Shown one piece after another: positions 33,871-42,011 of a stretch of DNA of 64,000 nt; the stretch's first letter is position 1, and each line of letters starts with the position of its first letter. The stretch comes from Streptomyces caeruleatus. GTDB taxonomy: Bacteria; Actinomycetota; Actinomycetes; Streptomycetales; Streptomycetaceae. Made by a program: the position numbers and the translations under genes. The stretch lies in the NCBI RefSeq assembly GCF_001514235.1, contig NZ_KQ948930.1, positions 62,001 to 126,000 of the forward strand, read 5' to 3'. Under the pieces are notes generated by a model. That model saw only the letters and a list, made by a program, of their open reading frames with translations, was not told the DNA's origin and made no database searches.

Positions 33871-34039
33871 GCCTCACCGGGAGTGGGCCTCACCGGGAGC
33901 AGGCCTCACCCGGCGGAGAAACACGTCGAGGGCGCGGACCTCGTCGACGTGCGGCGGATGCGCGTACGTAGGACGGGGTCGGCGCCCTCGGGAAAACCGG
34001 GGTACAGCCGGGGACAGCCGGGTCGGGCGGAAGCCCTGG

Positions 34040-34297
34040 TCAGGCCTTCGCCTTGGCCTTTGCCTTCGGCTGGCGGTCCGAGGAGCGGTCCAGGACCATC
34101 ACGAGGCCCGCGATGACCGCGAACAGCACGAGCGGGGCCAAGACGAACTGGCCCAGCGTCTCCATGACGCTCAGGCCCTGGCCGGGGTCGTCGCCGTCGT
34201 CACGCGTGAGCGCGAGCGCGGGGGACGACATGAGCAGCATCATCAGCGTCGTACCGGCAGCCAGGGCGCCGGCGCGCAGGGCGTTCTTCTTGTCCAC
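34040..34297 (-). CDS. Small two-helix membrane protein
   Basis: 85 residues from GTG 34297; GTG 34321 would add eight residues. Two hydrophobic helices: AGALAAGTTLMMLLMSSPALA (possibly a signal peptide ending ALA) and VLAPLVLFAVIAGLVMVLD, joined by an acidic loop TRDDGDDPGQGLSVMETLG. The tail is KAKAKAKA-rich. Homologues that I recall in Streptomyces have the same start (DKKNALRAGAL) and acidic DDGDDPG loop; function is unknown. Small upstream gene of malQ on the same strand but after it in transcription order, with a 104-nt gap. Confidence 0.7.
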   Translation of the reverse strand: MDKKNALRAGALAAGTTLMMLLMSSPALALTRDDGDDPGQGLSVMETLGQFVLAPLVLFAVIAGLVMVLDRSSDRQPKAKAKAKA

Positions 34298-34400
34298 GGG
34301 GCCAAAAGTACCGAACCCCACGGGAGGCCGCGCGCCCGGGGTGCCGTATGCGACGTGGTCCGCGCGGCGCGCACGCCGGCCACCGTCGGACGGGCCGCCG

Positions 34401-36527
34401 TCAGGCGGGTCCGGCGCGCCCGGCCCGCAGCACCTCCGCCAGCGCCCGCACCCGTGCCGACCCGGCCAGTTCCTCCAGCGTCACCGCCTTGCCCTCCGCG
34501 TCCGCGATGGGCAGCCGCCAGTTCGGGTACTGGTCCCAGGTCCCCGGCAGGTTCTGCGGGCGGCGGTCGCCCACGCCGTCCGGGAGCCAGACGCCGACCA
34601 TGCGGGCGGGGGTGCTCAGCAGGAAGCGGTGGACGGCCTGGATCTTCGCCTCCTCCTCCGATACGCAGTGTCCGCCGTGGGTGCCCCGCAGCAGCCCGAG
34701 CCGGGACAGCAGCTCCAGCCACTCACCGGTGTCCGCCGCGGCTTCGGCGCGCTCCTGCTCCAGGGGGCGGGTCAACAGGCCGAGGCCGTGGCGGAGTTCG
34801 ACGTGGTCGCCGGTGAGGCGGGCGGCGGTGGACGGCAGGTCGTGGGTGGTCGCGGTGGCGAGGCAGTCGGACCGCCAGGCGTCCGGTGGCAGGGGGCGGC
34901 CGTCGCCGTCCCAGTCCCGTTCGAACCAGAGCACGGAGGTGCCGAGCACACCGCGCGAGCGCAGCGTCTCCCGCACGCCCGGCTCCACCGTGCCGAGGTC
35001 CTCCCCGATCACCAGCGCGCCGGCCCGGGAGGCCTCCAGCACCAGGATCGCGAGCATGGCCTCGGCGTCGTAGCGGACGTACGTGCCCTCCGTGGGCGGA
35101 TGCCCCTGCGGCACCCACCACAGCCGGAACAGCCCCATCACATGGTCGATGCGCAGCGCGCCCGCGTACCGGAAGAGCGCTCTGAGGAGGCGGCGATACG
35201 GCTCGTAGCCCGACTCGGCGAGCCGGTCCGGGCGCCAGGGCGGCAGGCCCCAGTCCTGGCCGCGCGCGTTGAAGGCGTCCGGGGGTGCCCCGACCGACAT
35301 CCCGGCCGCGAAGTACTCCTGCTGTGCCCAGGCGTCCGCGCCTGCGGGGTGCACGCCGACCGCCAGGTCGTGGACGATCCCGACCGGCATCCCCGCCTCC
35401 CGCGCGACCCGCTGGGCGGTGGTCAGCTGGGTGTCGGTGAGCCAGGCGAGCCGGCAGTGGAAGTCGACGCGGTCCATCAACTCGCCCCGCGCGCGGGCGG
35501 TTTCCGGCGACCGTGGGTCCCGTAGCCCAGCGGGCCACCGCTGCCAGTCCGAGCCGTGCGCCTCGGCCAGCGCACACCAGGTGGCGTGGTCCTCCAGCGC
35601 CCGGCCCTCCCGTGCGAGGAAGTCGACGTAGGCGGCCCGTCGCCCCGGCCCGAGCGGCACCTCGCGCACCAGTTCCAGCGCTTCTCGCTTGGCTTCCCAG
35701 ACGGCGTCCCGGTCGATCAACTCCCCCTTCTCCAGCACCGCTTCCCGCAGCCGCCCGGCCCGCTCCAGCAGGGCGCGCACGCGCTCGCGGTCCTCGACGT
35801 ACGCGAACTCGGGGACGTCCTCGACCCGCAGATGCACCGGGTCGGGGAAGCGGCGGGAGGAGGGGCGGTAGGGGGACGGGTCGGTGGGCGCTCCGGGTAC
35901 AGCCGCGTGCAGCGGGTTGACCTGCACGAATCCGGCGCCGAGGGAGCGGCCGGCCCAGGCGGCCAGTTCGGCGAGGTCGCCGAGGTCGCCCATGCCCCAG
36001 GAGCGGCGGGACAGCAGGGAGTAGAGCTGGACGAGCAGGCCGTACGAGCGTCCGGTGGGGGTGGGCAGGCGGGGCGGGGCGACGACCAGGTGGCTGGTCG
36101 CCGTACGGCCGTCGGGGGTGGTGGCGGTCAGGCGGTGGACGCCGGGCGGGAGTTGGCGGGCGTCGTCGCGGGTCTCGCCCTGTTCGGTCTCGATGCGCAG
36201 CCGGGTGCCGGAGGGCAGGGCGTCGAGTGCCTCGGGTCCGGCGCCGCTCCAGCACACCAGCGTCGGCGGCAGCAGCCGCTCGCCCAGTTCGCGCTCGCGG
36301 GCGGCGAGCGCGGCGCCGACGGCATCGGGGGTGCTGGTGTCGATGCCGAGGGCGGTCAGGGCGAGGGTGAGGGCGGCGGCGGAGGCCGTGACCGTGCGGT
36401 CGGCGGACGGCTGGTAGGAGGTGGCGACGCCGTGCAGCTCGGCGAGGAGCGACAGGGCGTCGGAGGGGGGACCTTCGGGACCCGGCGGGTCCTCGGCAGG
36501 GGCTTCGGCCGACCGCTGTCCTGTCAT
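34401..36527 (-). CDS. malQ: 4-alpha-glucanotransferase (amylomaltase, GH77)
   Basis: 708 residues. Transfers glucan chains between alpha-1,4-glucans, making longer maltodextrins and glucose; cytosolic. Catalytic residues: nucleophile D461 in LRIDHVMG, acid/base E509 in VIGEDLGTV, D563 in TTHDLPST. An N-terminal non-catalytic domain of about 150 residues precedes it, as in actinobacterial MalQ. The ATG (36527) immediately follows the TAG stop of an 86-residue ORF (TAGATG), and GAGG lies 7 nt upstream inside that ORF, so translation of malQ is probably coupled to it. Confidence 0.95.
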   Translation of the reverse strand: MTGQRSAEAPAEDPPGPEGPPSDALSLLAELHGVATSYQPSADRTVTASAAALTLALTALGIDTSTPDAVGAALAARERELGERLLPPTLVCWSGAGPEALDALPSGTRLRIETEQGETRDDARQLPPGVHRLTATTPDGRTATSHLVVAPPRLPTPTGRSYGLLVQLYSLLSRRSWGMGDLGDLAELAAWAGRSLGAGFVQVNPLHAAVPGAPTDPSPYRPSSRRFPDPVHLRVEDVPEFAYVEDRERVRALLERAGRLREAVLEKGELIDRDAVWEAKREALELVREVPLGPGRRAAYVDFLAREGRALEDHATWCALAEAHGSDWQRWPAGLRDPRSPETARARGELMDRVDFHCRLAWLTDTQLTTAQRVAREAGMPVGIVHDLAVGVHPAGADAWAQQEYFAAGMSVGAPPDAFNARGQDWGLPPWRPDRLAESGYEPYRRLLRALFRYAGALRIDHVMGLFRLWWVPQGHPPTEGTYVRYDAEAMLAILVLEASRAGALVIGEDLGTVEPGVRETLRSRGVLGTSVLWFERDWDGDGRPLPPDAWRSDCLATATTHDLPSTAARLTGDHVELRHGLGLLTRPLEQERAEAAADTGEWLELLSRLGLLRGTHGGHCVSEEEAKIQAVHRFLLSTPARMVGVWLPDGVGDRRPQNLPGTWDQYPNWRLPIADAEGKAVTLEELAGSARVRALAEVLRAGRAGPA

Positions 36528-36788
36528 CTACGGCCTCGTGGAGTACATGTCCAAGTCCATACCGGTGTCCATACCCAGGTCCGTGCCCATGTCCCAGCTC
36601 GCGGCCTCGCTCGTCAGCGGCGCGGCGTCGGAGAGCGGCGGCTCGCTGGTGAGGGGCTCGGCGTCGGGGAGGGGAGGTTCGCTGGTGAGGGGGGTCTCGA
36701 AGCAGGCGCCCTCGGCGCTGAAGACGCAGGCGTGCATCTCGGGCTCGATGGGCGCCTCAGGTTTGGACAGGGCCGATGCTGTGGCCAC
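36528..36788 (-). CDS. 86-residue repetitive small protein coupled to malQ
   Basis: GTG start at 36788 with a strong AAGGAGG at 7-nt spacing; the stop TAG abuts the malQ ATG. Composition: MHACVFSAEGACFETP (residues about 19-34; two Cys 8 apart), then three near repeats PLTSEPPLPDA, PLTSEPPLSDA, PLTSEAASWDM, then an Asp/Met/Gly-rich tail (MGTDLGMDTGMDLDM). No membrane helix or known domain. The Ser/Thr/Cys-containing repeats recall RiPP precursors, but no lanthionine synthetase or other maturase is nearby, so this is only a resemblance. It may simply be a regulatory or structural acidic protein. Confidence 0.6.
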   Translation of the reverse strand: MATASALSKPEAPIEPEMHACVFSAEGACFETPLTSEPPLPDAEPLTSEPPLSDAAPLTSEAASWDMGTDLGMDTGMDLDMYSTRP

Positions 36789-36948
36789 GGTGGGCCTCCT
36801 TGTCGAGTACGACGTGGGGTTACCGCCAGCCCTACCCAGTGGACGCGACGGCAGACGTACAGAGACGAACAACGTGCCTCTCCTCACATTCTGTTCCGCA
36901 CATCCTGTCGCCCGGGGCGCTCCTGTCAGATCATTTTCCTGATCACTA

Positions 36949-36977
36949 TTCACTCAGTACATGTACTCGGTTAATAA
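36949..36977 (+). promoter_or_regulatory. Predicted PadR promoter with palindromic operator
   Basis: -35 TTCACT (36949-36954), 17-nt spacer, -10 TAATAA (36972-36977). The spacer contains AGTACATGTACT (36956-36967), a perfect 12-bp palindrome of PadR-site type. Transcription would begin about 36985, next to the ATG at 36986, suggesting a leaderless mRNA. Confidence 0.6.
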
Positions 36978-36985
36978 TGATCGGC

Positions 36986-37519
36986 ATGAGCACCCGCCAC
37001 ATCCTGTTGGGGCTGCTCGCCACGGGGCCGAGCCATGGCTACGACCTCAAGCGACGGCACGACGAACGCTTCCCGCAGGCCCGGCCGCTGGCCTACGGGC
37101 AGGTCTACACGACCTTGCAGCGGCTGGTCCGCGACGGACTCGCCGAAGTCGACGGCACCGACTCGGACGGCGGCCCGGAGCGGACCACGTACCGCTCGAC
37201 GGAGGACGGGGCGCGCGAACTGGCCGAGTGGGCCGGGCAGATCGCGCCGCCCGCGCCGTTCGTGACGAACGAGATCTTCGCCAAGGTCGTCGTGTCGATC
37301 CTGTCCGGCGGCGACGCCGAGGCCTATCTGCGCGCCCAGCGCGCAGCCCACATGGCGCGGATGCGGGAGCTCACGGCGGTCAAGACCGCGCGGGGCACCG
37401 ATCTCGCGACCGTGCTCTCGGCGGACTACGCCCTCAACCACCTCGACGCCGACCTCCGTTGGATGACGACCACGGCGGCCCGGCTCACCACCCTGACCGC
37501 GGAGGTCGACGCAGGATGA
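36986..37519 (+). CDS. PadR-family transcriptional regulator
   Basis: 177 residues from ATG 36986 (ATG 36977 also in frame). PadR winged helix: STRHILLGLLATGPSHGYDLKRRHDERF, then LAYGQVYTTLQRLVRDGLAE, followed by the C-terminal dimerisation helices (PadR_C-like: FAKVVVSILSGGDAEAYLRAQRAAHMARMREL). It probably represses its own operon, which also encodes an ABC transporter: the ATP-binding gene starts at 37516 in an ATGA overlap. The promoter palindrome at 36956-36967 is the likely binding site. Confidence 0.92.
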   Translation: MSTRHILLGLLATGPSHGYDLKRRHDERFPQARPLAYGQVYTTLQRLVRDGLAEVDGTDSDGGPERTTYRSTEDGARELAEWAGQIAPPAPFVTNEIFAKVVVSILSGGDAEAYLRAQRAAHMARMRELTAVKTARGTDLATVLSADYALNHLDADLRWMTTTAARLTTLTAEVDAG

Positions 37520-38214
37520 GCAACACAGAGGGAAGCACGGTGCCGCTGCTGGCGGCCCGTGACCTCGTCAAGGCGCACGGCAGGACCGAGGCCCTGCACG
37601 GCGCCTCCGTCGAGCTGCGGGAGGGCGAGATCCTCGCGGTCACCGGCGCCAGCGGCAGCGGGAAGTCCACGCTGCTGCACTGCCTCGCCGGCATCGTCCG
37701 CCCCGACACCGGCTCGGTGACGTACGCCGGGGAGCGGCTGGACCGGCTGCCGGAGAAGCGGCTGAGCGAGCTGCGGCGTACGGAGTTCGGCGTGGTCTTC
37801 CAGTTCGGGCAGCTGATACCCGAGCTGACCGCTCTGGACAACGCCGCCCTGCCGCTGCTGCTCGCGGGTGTCCGCCGGCAGGAGGCGCGCGAGCGGGCCG
37901 GCGAGTGGCTGGAGCGGTTCGGGGTGCGCGGGCAGGGTGAGCTGCGGCCCGGCGAGATGAGCGGCGGCCAGGCCCAGCGGGCGGCCCTGGCCCGGGCGCT
38001 GGTCACCGGCCCGAAGGTGGTCTTCGCCGACGAGCCGACCGGGGCGCTGGACTCGCTGGCGAGCGAGCAGGTGATGACGGCCCTGACGCACACGGCCCGC
38101 GAGTCGGGCACGGCCGTGCTGCTGATCACGCATGACGCCCAGGTGGCGGCGTACGCGGACCGCGAGGTGCGGCTGGCCGACGGGACCGTGGCGCCGCTGG
38201 AGGTGGCCGCGTGA
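37516..38214 (+). CDS. ABC transporter ATP-binding protein (LolD/MacB type)
   Basis: 232 residues, overlapping the PadR gene by 4 nt (ATGA). Walker A GASGSGKST (about 44-52), signature MSGGQAQR (about 142-149), Walker B VVFADEPTG, H-loop THD. The short length and DEPTGALD place it in the MacB/LolD-FtsE group of ATPases paired with FtsX-like permeases. The permease gene follows in a GTGA overlap. Such PadR-controlled pairs commonly export peptides or drugs or sense envelope damage in actinobacteria and firmicutes. Confidence 0.94.
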   Translation: MSNTEGSTVPLLAARDLVKAHGRTEALHGASVELREGEILAVTGASGSGKSTLLHCLAGIVRPDTGSVTYAGERLDRLPEKRLSELRRTEFGVVFQFGQLIPELTALDNAALPLLLAGVRRQEARERAGEWLERFGVRGQGELRPGEMSGGQAQRAALARALVTGPKVVFADEPTGALDSLASEQVMTALTHTARESGTAVLLITHDAQVAAYADREVRLADGTVAPLEVAA

Positions 38215-39569
38215 GGGCCGATCTGCGGCTGGCGTGGCAGCTGACCCGGGGATCGGACCGGCGCGAGTGGTGGCGGGTCGGGCTCACCGCGGTCGGGGCG
38301 GCGCTCGCGACCGGGCTCGCGCTGGCGGGCGTCGCGCTGGCCTCGCTCGACGGCTATGTCGCCATGCCGTTCGCGGACGGCTTGCTGGACGATCCCCGCC
38401 AGCGCGCCGGGGTGGTCTTCAGCCTGGCGCTGCTGCTCATTCCGGTGCTCGGGTTCCTCGGCCAGACCGCGCGTATCGGCGCCGTCCACCGCGACCGGCG
38501 GCTCGCGGCGCTGCGACTGGCCGGGGCCACTCCGTGGCAGGTGCGGCGGATCGCGGGGCTGGAGGCGGGGCTCGCCTGTCTGCTGGGCTCGGCGCTCGCC
38601 ACCGCGGTCGCGGTGCCGGTGCTGCTGTCCCTGTGGACCAGTCCGACCGCGCTCGCCTGGGCGGGGATGGCCCTGGTCGCACTGGCGGTACCGGCGCTGG
38701 GCGCGGCGACGGCCGCGCTGGCGTTGCGCCGGGTGGTGGCGTCACCGCTCGGCTGGGTGCGCCGGGTGCGGGCCGCCCGGCGTCCGGGGTGGGCGTTCCT
38801 GACGGCGGCCCTGCTGCTCGCCGCGTCGGCGGGGCTGGCCCTGCTGACCCCGTTGTTCGACAGGCCCCACGTCCTCTCCCCCGTTCCGTTGGCCGTCCTG
38901 GCCCTGACCCTGGTGGTCGGCGCCGCGGCGGTGCTGCTGACCGGCTGGTCCTCGGGCCTGCTGGGCCGCACCCTCGCCGCCCGGGCCCAGCGCCCGGCCC
39001 TGCTGATCGCGGCGGAACGGCTGCGCGACGACCCGTGGGCGGCGGCCCGCACCCACGCCGCGGTCCTGCTGGTGACGGTCATCGGCACCGGTTTCGTGGG
39101 AGTACGGCAGGTGCTGCTCGCCGAACTGCACGCCATGAGCCGCGTGGACCACCTCGGCATGGACATGGAGTTCTATACGACGGGCCTCGATCTGACGGCG
39201 GCCGCGATCCTCGTCGCCCTCGGGCTCGTCCTGTCCGCCCTCGCGGTCGGCACCGCCGAGTCCCTGGCCACCCGGCGCCGGGGTCTGGCGGCGCAGCACG
39301 CGGCCGGGGTGCCGCGCGGCGTACTGGCCAGGGCGCTGTTCCTGGAGACCGCGCTCCCGCTGGCCCCGGCGGTCGCGGTGGCGGGCGCCGGCGGAATGGC
39401 GATCGGCGCCTGGTACGCGTCGCTCACCCGGGAGTACGTGGTGCACGTCGTGCCGTACGTCTCCCTGCTGGCGCCCCTCGCGGTATACGCCTGCTGCCTG
39501 CTGGCGGCAGCCACCTCACTGCCGCTGCTGCACCGCTCGGTCCGCCCGGCGGAGCTGCGGTACGCGTGA
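38211..39569 (+). CDS. FtsX-like ABC transporter permease
   Basis: 452 residues, start GTG 38211 overlapping the ATPase stop (GTGA). About 8 to 10 hydrophobic helices (VGLTAVGAALATGLALAGVALAS first; LALLLIPVLGFLGQTA next), with an FtsX-like segment RLAALRLAGATPWQVRRIAGLEAGLACLLGSALATA and a C-terminal FtsX repeat around ARALFLETALPLAPAVAVAG. Together with the ATPase it forms the complete transporter. Substrate unknown. The transcript likely ends at the hairpin 39601-39670. Confidence 0.9.
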   Translation: MRADLRLAWQLTRGSDRREWWRVGLTAVGAALATGLALAGVALASLDGYVAMPFADGLLDDPRQRAGVVFSLALLLIPVLGFLGQTARIGAVHRDRRLAALRLAGATPWQVRRIAGLEAGLACLLGSALATAVAVPVLLSLWTSPTALAWAGMALVALAVPALGAATAALALRRVVASPLGWVRRVRAARRPGWAFLTAALLLAASAGLALLTPLFDRPHVLSPVPLAVLALTLVVGAAAVLLTGWSSGLLGRTLAARAQRPALLIAAERLRDDPWAAARTHAAVLLVTVIGTGFVGVRQVLLAELHAMSRVDHLGMDMEFYTTGLDLTAAAILVALGLVLSALAVGTAESLATRRRGLAAQHAAGVPRGVLARALFLETALPLAPAVAVAGAGGMAIGAWYASLTREYVVHVVPYVSLLAPLAVYACCLLAAATSLPLLHRSVRPAELRYA

Positions 39570-39600
39570 GAGCCGTGCCGCGGCTCGCGTGAGAACGGCC

Positions 39601-39670
39601 GTGCGGTCACGCGACCGTCCGGCCCCGGGGGCACGGGGGACCCTCGGGGCCGGACGGTCGCGGGCCGCAC
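39601..39670. terminator. Long hairpin terminator after FtsX-like permease
   Basis: 17-bp perfect inner stem (39611-39627 with 39645-39661) flanked by GTGCGG/CCGCAC arms (39601-39606 with 39665-39670). It lies 32 nt after the permease stop. Confidence 0.8.
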
Positions 39671-39907
39671 GGTGCGCCGACCGGCGGCCTCAGGCCCGGA
39701 AGAGCGGCGGTCCGGGCGGGGCGGTCACCCATGAAACCCCGTGAGGACGGATGCCGGCGCAGCTTCCCGACTGCGCCGGCATGTGTGCCGTCGACCCCGC
39801 GTCACGCCGTGATCCCAACCCTCCGGACCGATCACGGCCCCGAGGAAACCGCAGGCACCCCCGCTCGACCGCCGGAGGTAGGACGCAGGTATGCGAAGGC
39901 CCGGACG
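39671..39907. other. Intergenic stretch between FtsX terminator and HNH gene end
   Basis: With the preceding hairpin this makes a 338-nt gene-free interval (39570-39907). It contains a second perfect 12-bp hairpin (39751-39762 with 39771-39782) described separately. No convincing ORF or RNA gene was seen. Confidence 0.5.
39751..39782 (-). terminator. Hairpin downstream of HNH gene, possible terminator
   Basis: Perfect 12-bp stem with 8-nt loop, 126 nt beyond the HNH stop in its direction of transcription. No T-tract; a folded RNA of another role is possible. Confidence 0.45.
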
Positions 39908-40444
39908 TCAGGCGGAAATGCCGTCGATCCGGGCCATGGCGTCCTCCGCGCCGTACGGCACCAAGTACGGCAACCAGCGCGGGTCCCTGTGTCCGGTCCC
40001 GATGATGCGCCAGGCGAGACCGGTGGGTGGAGCGGGTTTGTGGCGCAGCCGCCAGCCGATCTCGAAGAGATGTCGGTCGGCCTTCACGTGGTTGCAGCGG
40101 CGGCACGACGCCACCACGTTGTCCCAGACGTGCTTGCCCCCGCGGCTGCGCGGAATGACATGGTCGACGCTGGTTGCGACGCCACCGCAGTACATGCACC
40201 GGCCCCCGTCGCGCGCGAAGAGCGCCCTGCGGGTAAGAGGAACGGGCCCCCGATAGGGAACCCGGACGAATCGCTTGAGCCGGACCACGCTGGGTGCGGG
40301 GACTGTGACGGTTGCGCTGTGCATGAAGGCGCCGGATTCCTCCAAGGAGACGGCCTTGTTCTCCAGGACGAGGACGAGCGCGCGGCGGAGCGGTACGACG
40401 CCGAGTGGCTCGTACGACGCGTTGAGGACCAGGACATGCGGCAC
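39908..40444 (-). CDS. HNH endonuclease-family protein
   Basis: 178 residues from GTG 40444, with AAGGAGG at 5 nt; the upstream Met at 40567 has no such site. It begins PHVLVLNASYEPLGVVPLRRAL, typical of a widespread actinobacterial HNH group, and has the zinc and catalytic motif CMYCGG...VDHVIPRSRGGKHVWDN...CRRCNHVK (about residues 80-120). The HNH fold cleaves DNA, but this chromosomal single-gene group has no known role. No methylase is adjacent, so a restriction system is not supported. Divergent from the MscS gene across 318 nt. Confidence 0.92.
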   Translation of the reverse strand: MPHVLVLNASYEPLGVVPLRRALVLVLENKAVSLEESGAFMHSATVTVPAPSVVRLKRFVRVPYRGPVPLTRRALFARDGGRCMYCGGVATSVDHVIPRSRGGKHVWDNVVASCRRCNHVKADRHLFEIGWRLRHKPAPPTGLAWRIIGTGHRDPRWLPYLVPYGAEDAMARIDGISA

Positions 40445-40762
40445 GGATGCCTCCTTGGGCGTCGGCGGCGCGTGGCTCGCGCCGGGACGATCTGTAGTCA
40501 GTCTCCCCTCTTGCCTGGTGAAAGCGCCACCATGTCCCGGTAACGGGCTGGGAGTGTTTTCGACCACATCTGATTCATCCCCAGGACGACGAACTGTTCA
40601 TCCCACCAGTTCATCCCCAGGAGGGCACGATTCCTCCCTCGAACATGGCGCCGATCCACACACGATGCCCCGATAGTGTGGTGAGCCTGCCCTGCCGGTG
40701 ACCTTTTCGTGACCTTGACCGCCTGCCGGTGGGGCGGACCGCTGCACCTGGAGGTACCTGCC
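40445..40762. other. 318-nt divergent intergenic region between HNH and MscS genes
   Basis: Three copies of TTCATCCC at 40574, 40597 and 40610, the first and third extended to TTCATCCCCAGGA (40574-40586, 40610-40622). Further right, CCACAC (40656-40661) is inverted as GTGTGG (40676-40681) and overlaps a TAGTGT -10-like element (40674-40679) that may serve the MscS gene. No small ORF is convincing. Confidence 0.5.
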
Positions 40763-41857
40763 GTGTCCTTGCCCGCCGACCTGCTGGCCGCTGGTTCGAC
40801 CCCGTCGCCAACCCCCTCGGAGACGACGACCCCGCCGGTGCCCTCGCTCCAGGACGCCCACGAGAGCGCGACCCAGGCCGCGAGCTGGGTCGAACAGAAC
40901 TGGTCGACCTGGCTCGCGATCGGTCTCAAGGTCCTGCTGATCCTGGTGATCGCGGCGGTGCTGAGAGTGGCGATCCGACGGGCGATCACCAAGCTCATAG
41001 ACCGGATGAACCGCACCGCGCAGGCGGTGGACGGCACGGCGATAGGCGGCCTCCTGGTCAACGTCGAGCGCCGCCGTCAGCGCTCCCAAGCGATCGGCTC
41101 GGTCCTGCGCTCGGTGGCCAGCTTCGTGATCATGGGCACGGCCGCCCTGATGGTCCTGTCGGCCTTCGACATCAACCTGGCCCCGCTGCTCGCCTCCGCC
41201 GGTGTCGCGGGCGTGGCCATCGGTTTCGGCGCCCGCAACCTGGTCACCGACTTCCTCTCCGGCGTCTTCATGATCCTGGAGGACCAGTACGGCGTCGGCG
41301 ACTCGATCGACGCCGGCGTCGCCTCCGGCGAGGTCATCGAGGTCGGCCTGCGCGTGACGAAGCTGCGCGGCGACAACGGCGAGATCTGGTACGTCCGCAA
41401 CGGCGAGGTCAAGCGCATCGGCAACCTCTCCCAGGGCTGGTCCACGGCCGGCGTCGACGTCACCGTCCGCTCCTCCGAGGACCTGGACAAGGTCAGGGCC
41501 ACCATCGACGAGGTCGCCGAGAAGATGAGCAAGGAGGAGCCCTGGAACGAGCTCCTCTGGGGCCCGATCGAGGTCCTCGGCCTGGACAGCGTGCTGCTGG
41601 ACTCGATGGTCGTACGGGTCTCGGCGAAGACGATGCCCGGCAAGTCCTTGACCGTCGAACGCGAACTGCGCTGGCGCGTCAAGCGTGCCTTCGACGCCGC
41701 TGACATCCCGATCGTCGGCCGCGCTCCCCTCACGGTGGACGGGGAGTCCGCGGCGGACCCGACAGCGGGCATGGCGGCCCCTTCGGCCTACGCCAACACC
41801 TCCTCGCCCCAGGCCCAGGCGGCGACACCGCTGGCGCCGCCCAGCGTGACGAAGTAG
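40763..41857 (+). CDS. MscS-family mechanosensitive channel
   Basis: 364 residues from GTG 40763 behind GGAGG (8 nt); a GTG at 40709 is possible. Opens under membrane tension to release solutes in osmotic downshock. Transmembrane helices about 50-75 (WLAIGLKVLLILVIAAVLRVAI) and 115-140, then the pore helix LASAGVAGVAIGFGARNLVTDFLSGVFMILED, which is the family signature, followed by the beta domain (GVGDSIDAGVASGEVIEV) and the C-terminal mixed domain with MVVRVSAKTMPGKSL. The tail is Ala/Pro-rich and disordered. Complete and regular for the small-channel type. Confidence 0.94.
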   Translation: MSLPADLLAAGSTPSPTPSETTTPPVPSLQDAHESATQAASWVEQNWSTWLAIGLKVLLILVIAAVLRVAIRRAITKLIDRMNRTAQAVDGTAIGGLLVNVERRRQRSQAIGSVLRSVASFVIMGTAALMVLSAFDINLAPLLASAGVAGVAIGFGARNLVTDFLSGVFMILEDQYGVGDSIDAGVASGEVIEVGLRVTKLRGDNGEIWYVRNGEVKRIGNLSQGWSTAGVDVTVRSSEDLDKVRATIDEVAEKMSKEEPWNELLWGPIEVLGLDSVLLDSMVVRVSAKTMPGKSLTVERELRWRVKRAFDAADIPIVGRAPLTVDGESAADPTAGMAAPSAYANTSSPQAQAATPLAPPSVTK

Positions 41858-41892
41858 GCGAGGGCCGCGAACCCCGGCCGAACACCACTTAC

Positions 41893-41907
41893 ACAACCAA
41901 CGGTTGT
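41893..41907 (+). promoter_or_regulatory. Operator-like inverted repeat before MFS exporter
   Basis: ACAACC (41893-41898), spacer AAC, GGTTGT (41902-41907), with another GGTTGTTTG half-site at 41923-41931. It lies about 105 nt upstream of the MFS start. No dedicated regulator gene is adjacent, so the binder is unknown. Confidence 0.45.
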
Positions 41908-42011
41908 AGGGCTCTGCCCCTCGGTTGTTTGATCAGGACGTATCCCGCTGGCTTGGATGGCCTGGGTCTACGCGTGGTTGTGCAGGACGGGGCGGGCGGG
42001 GCGGTGGGCAG

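Noticed and set aside
39908..40444. HNH gene as part of a restriction-modification system
   Set aside because: No methyltransferase or specificity gene nearby; belongs to a stand-alone chromosomal HNH group.
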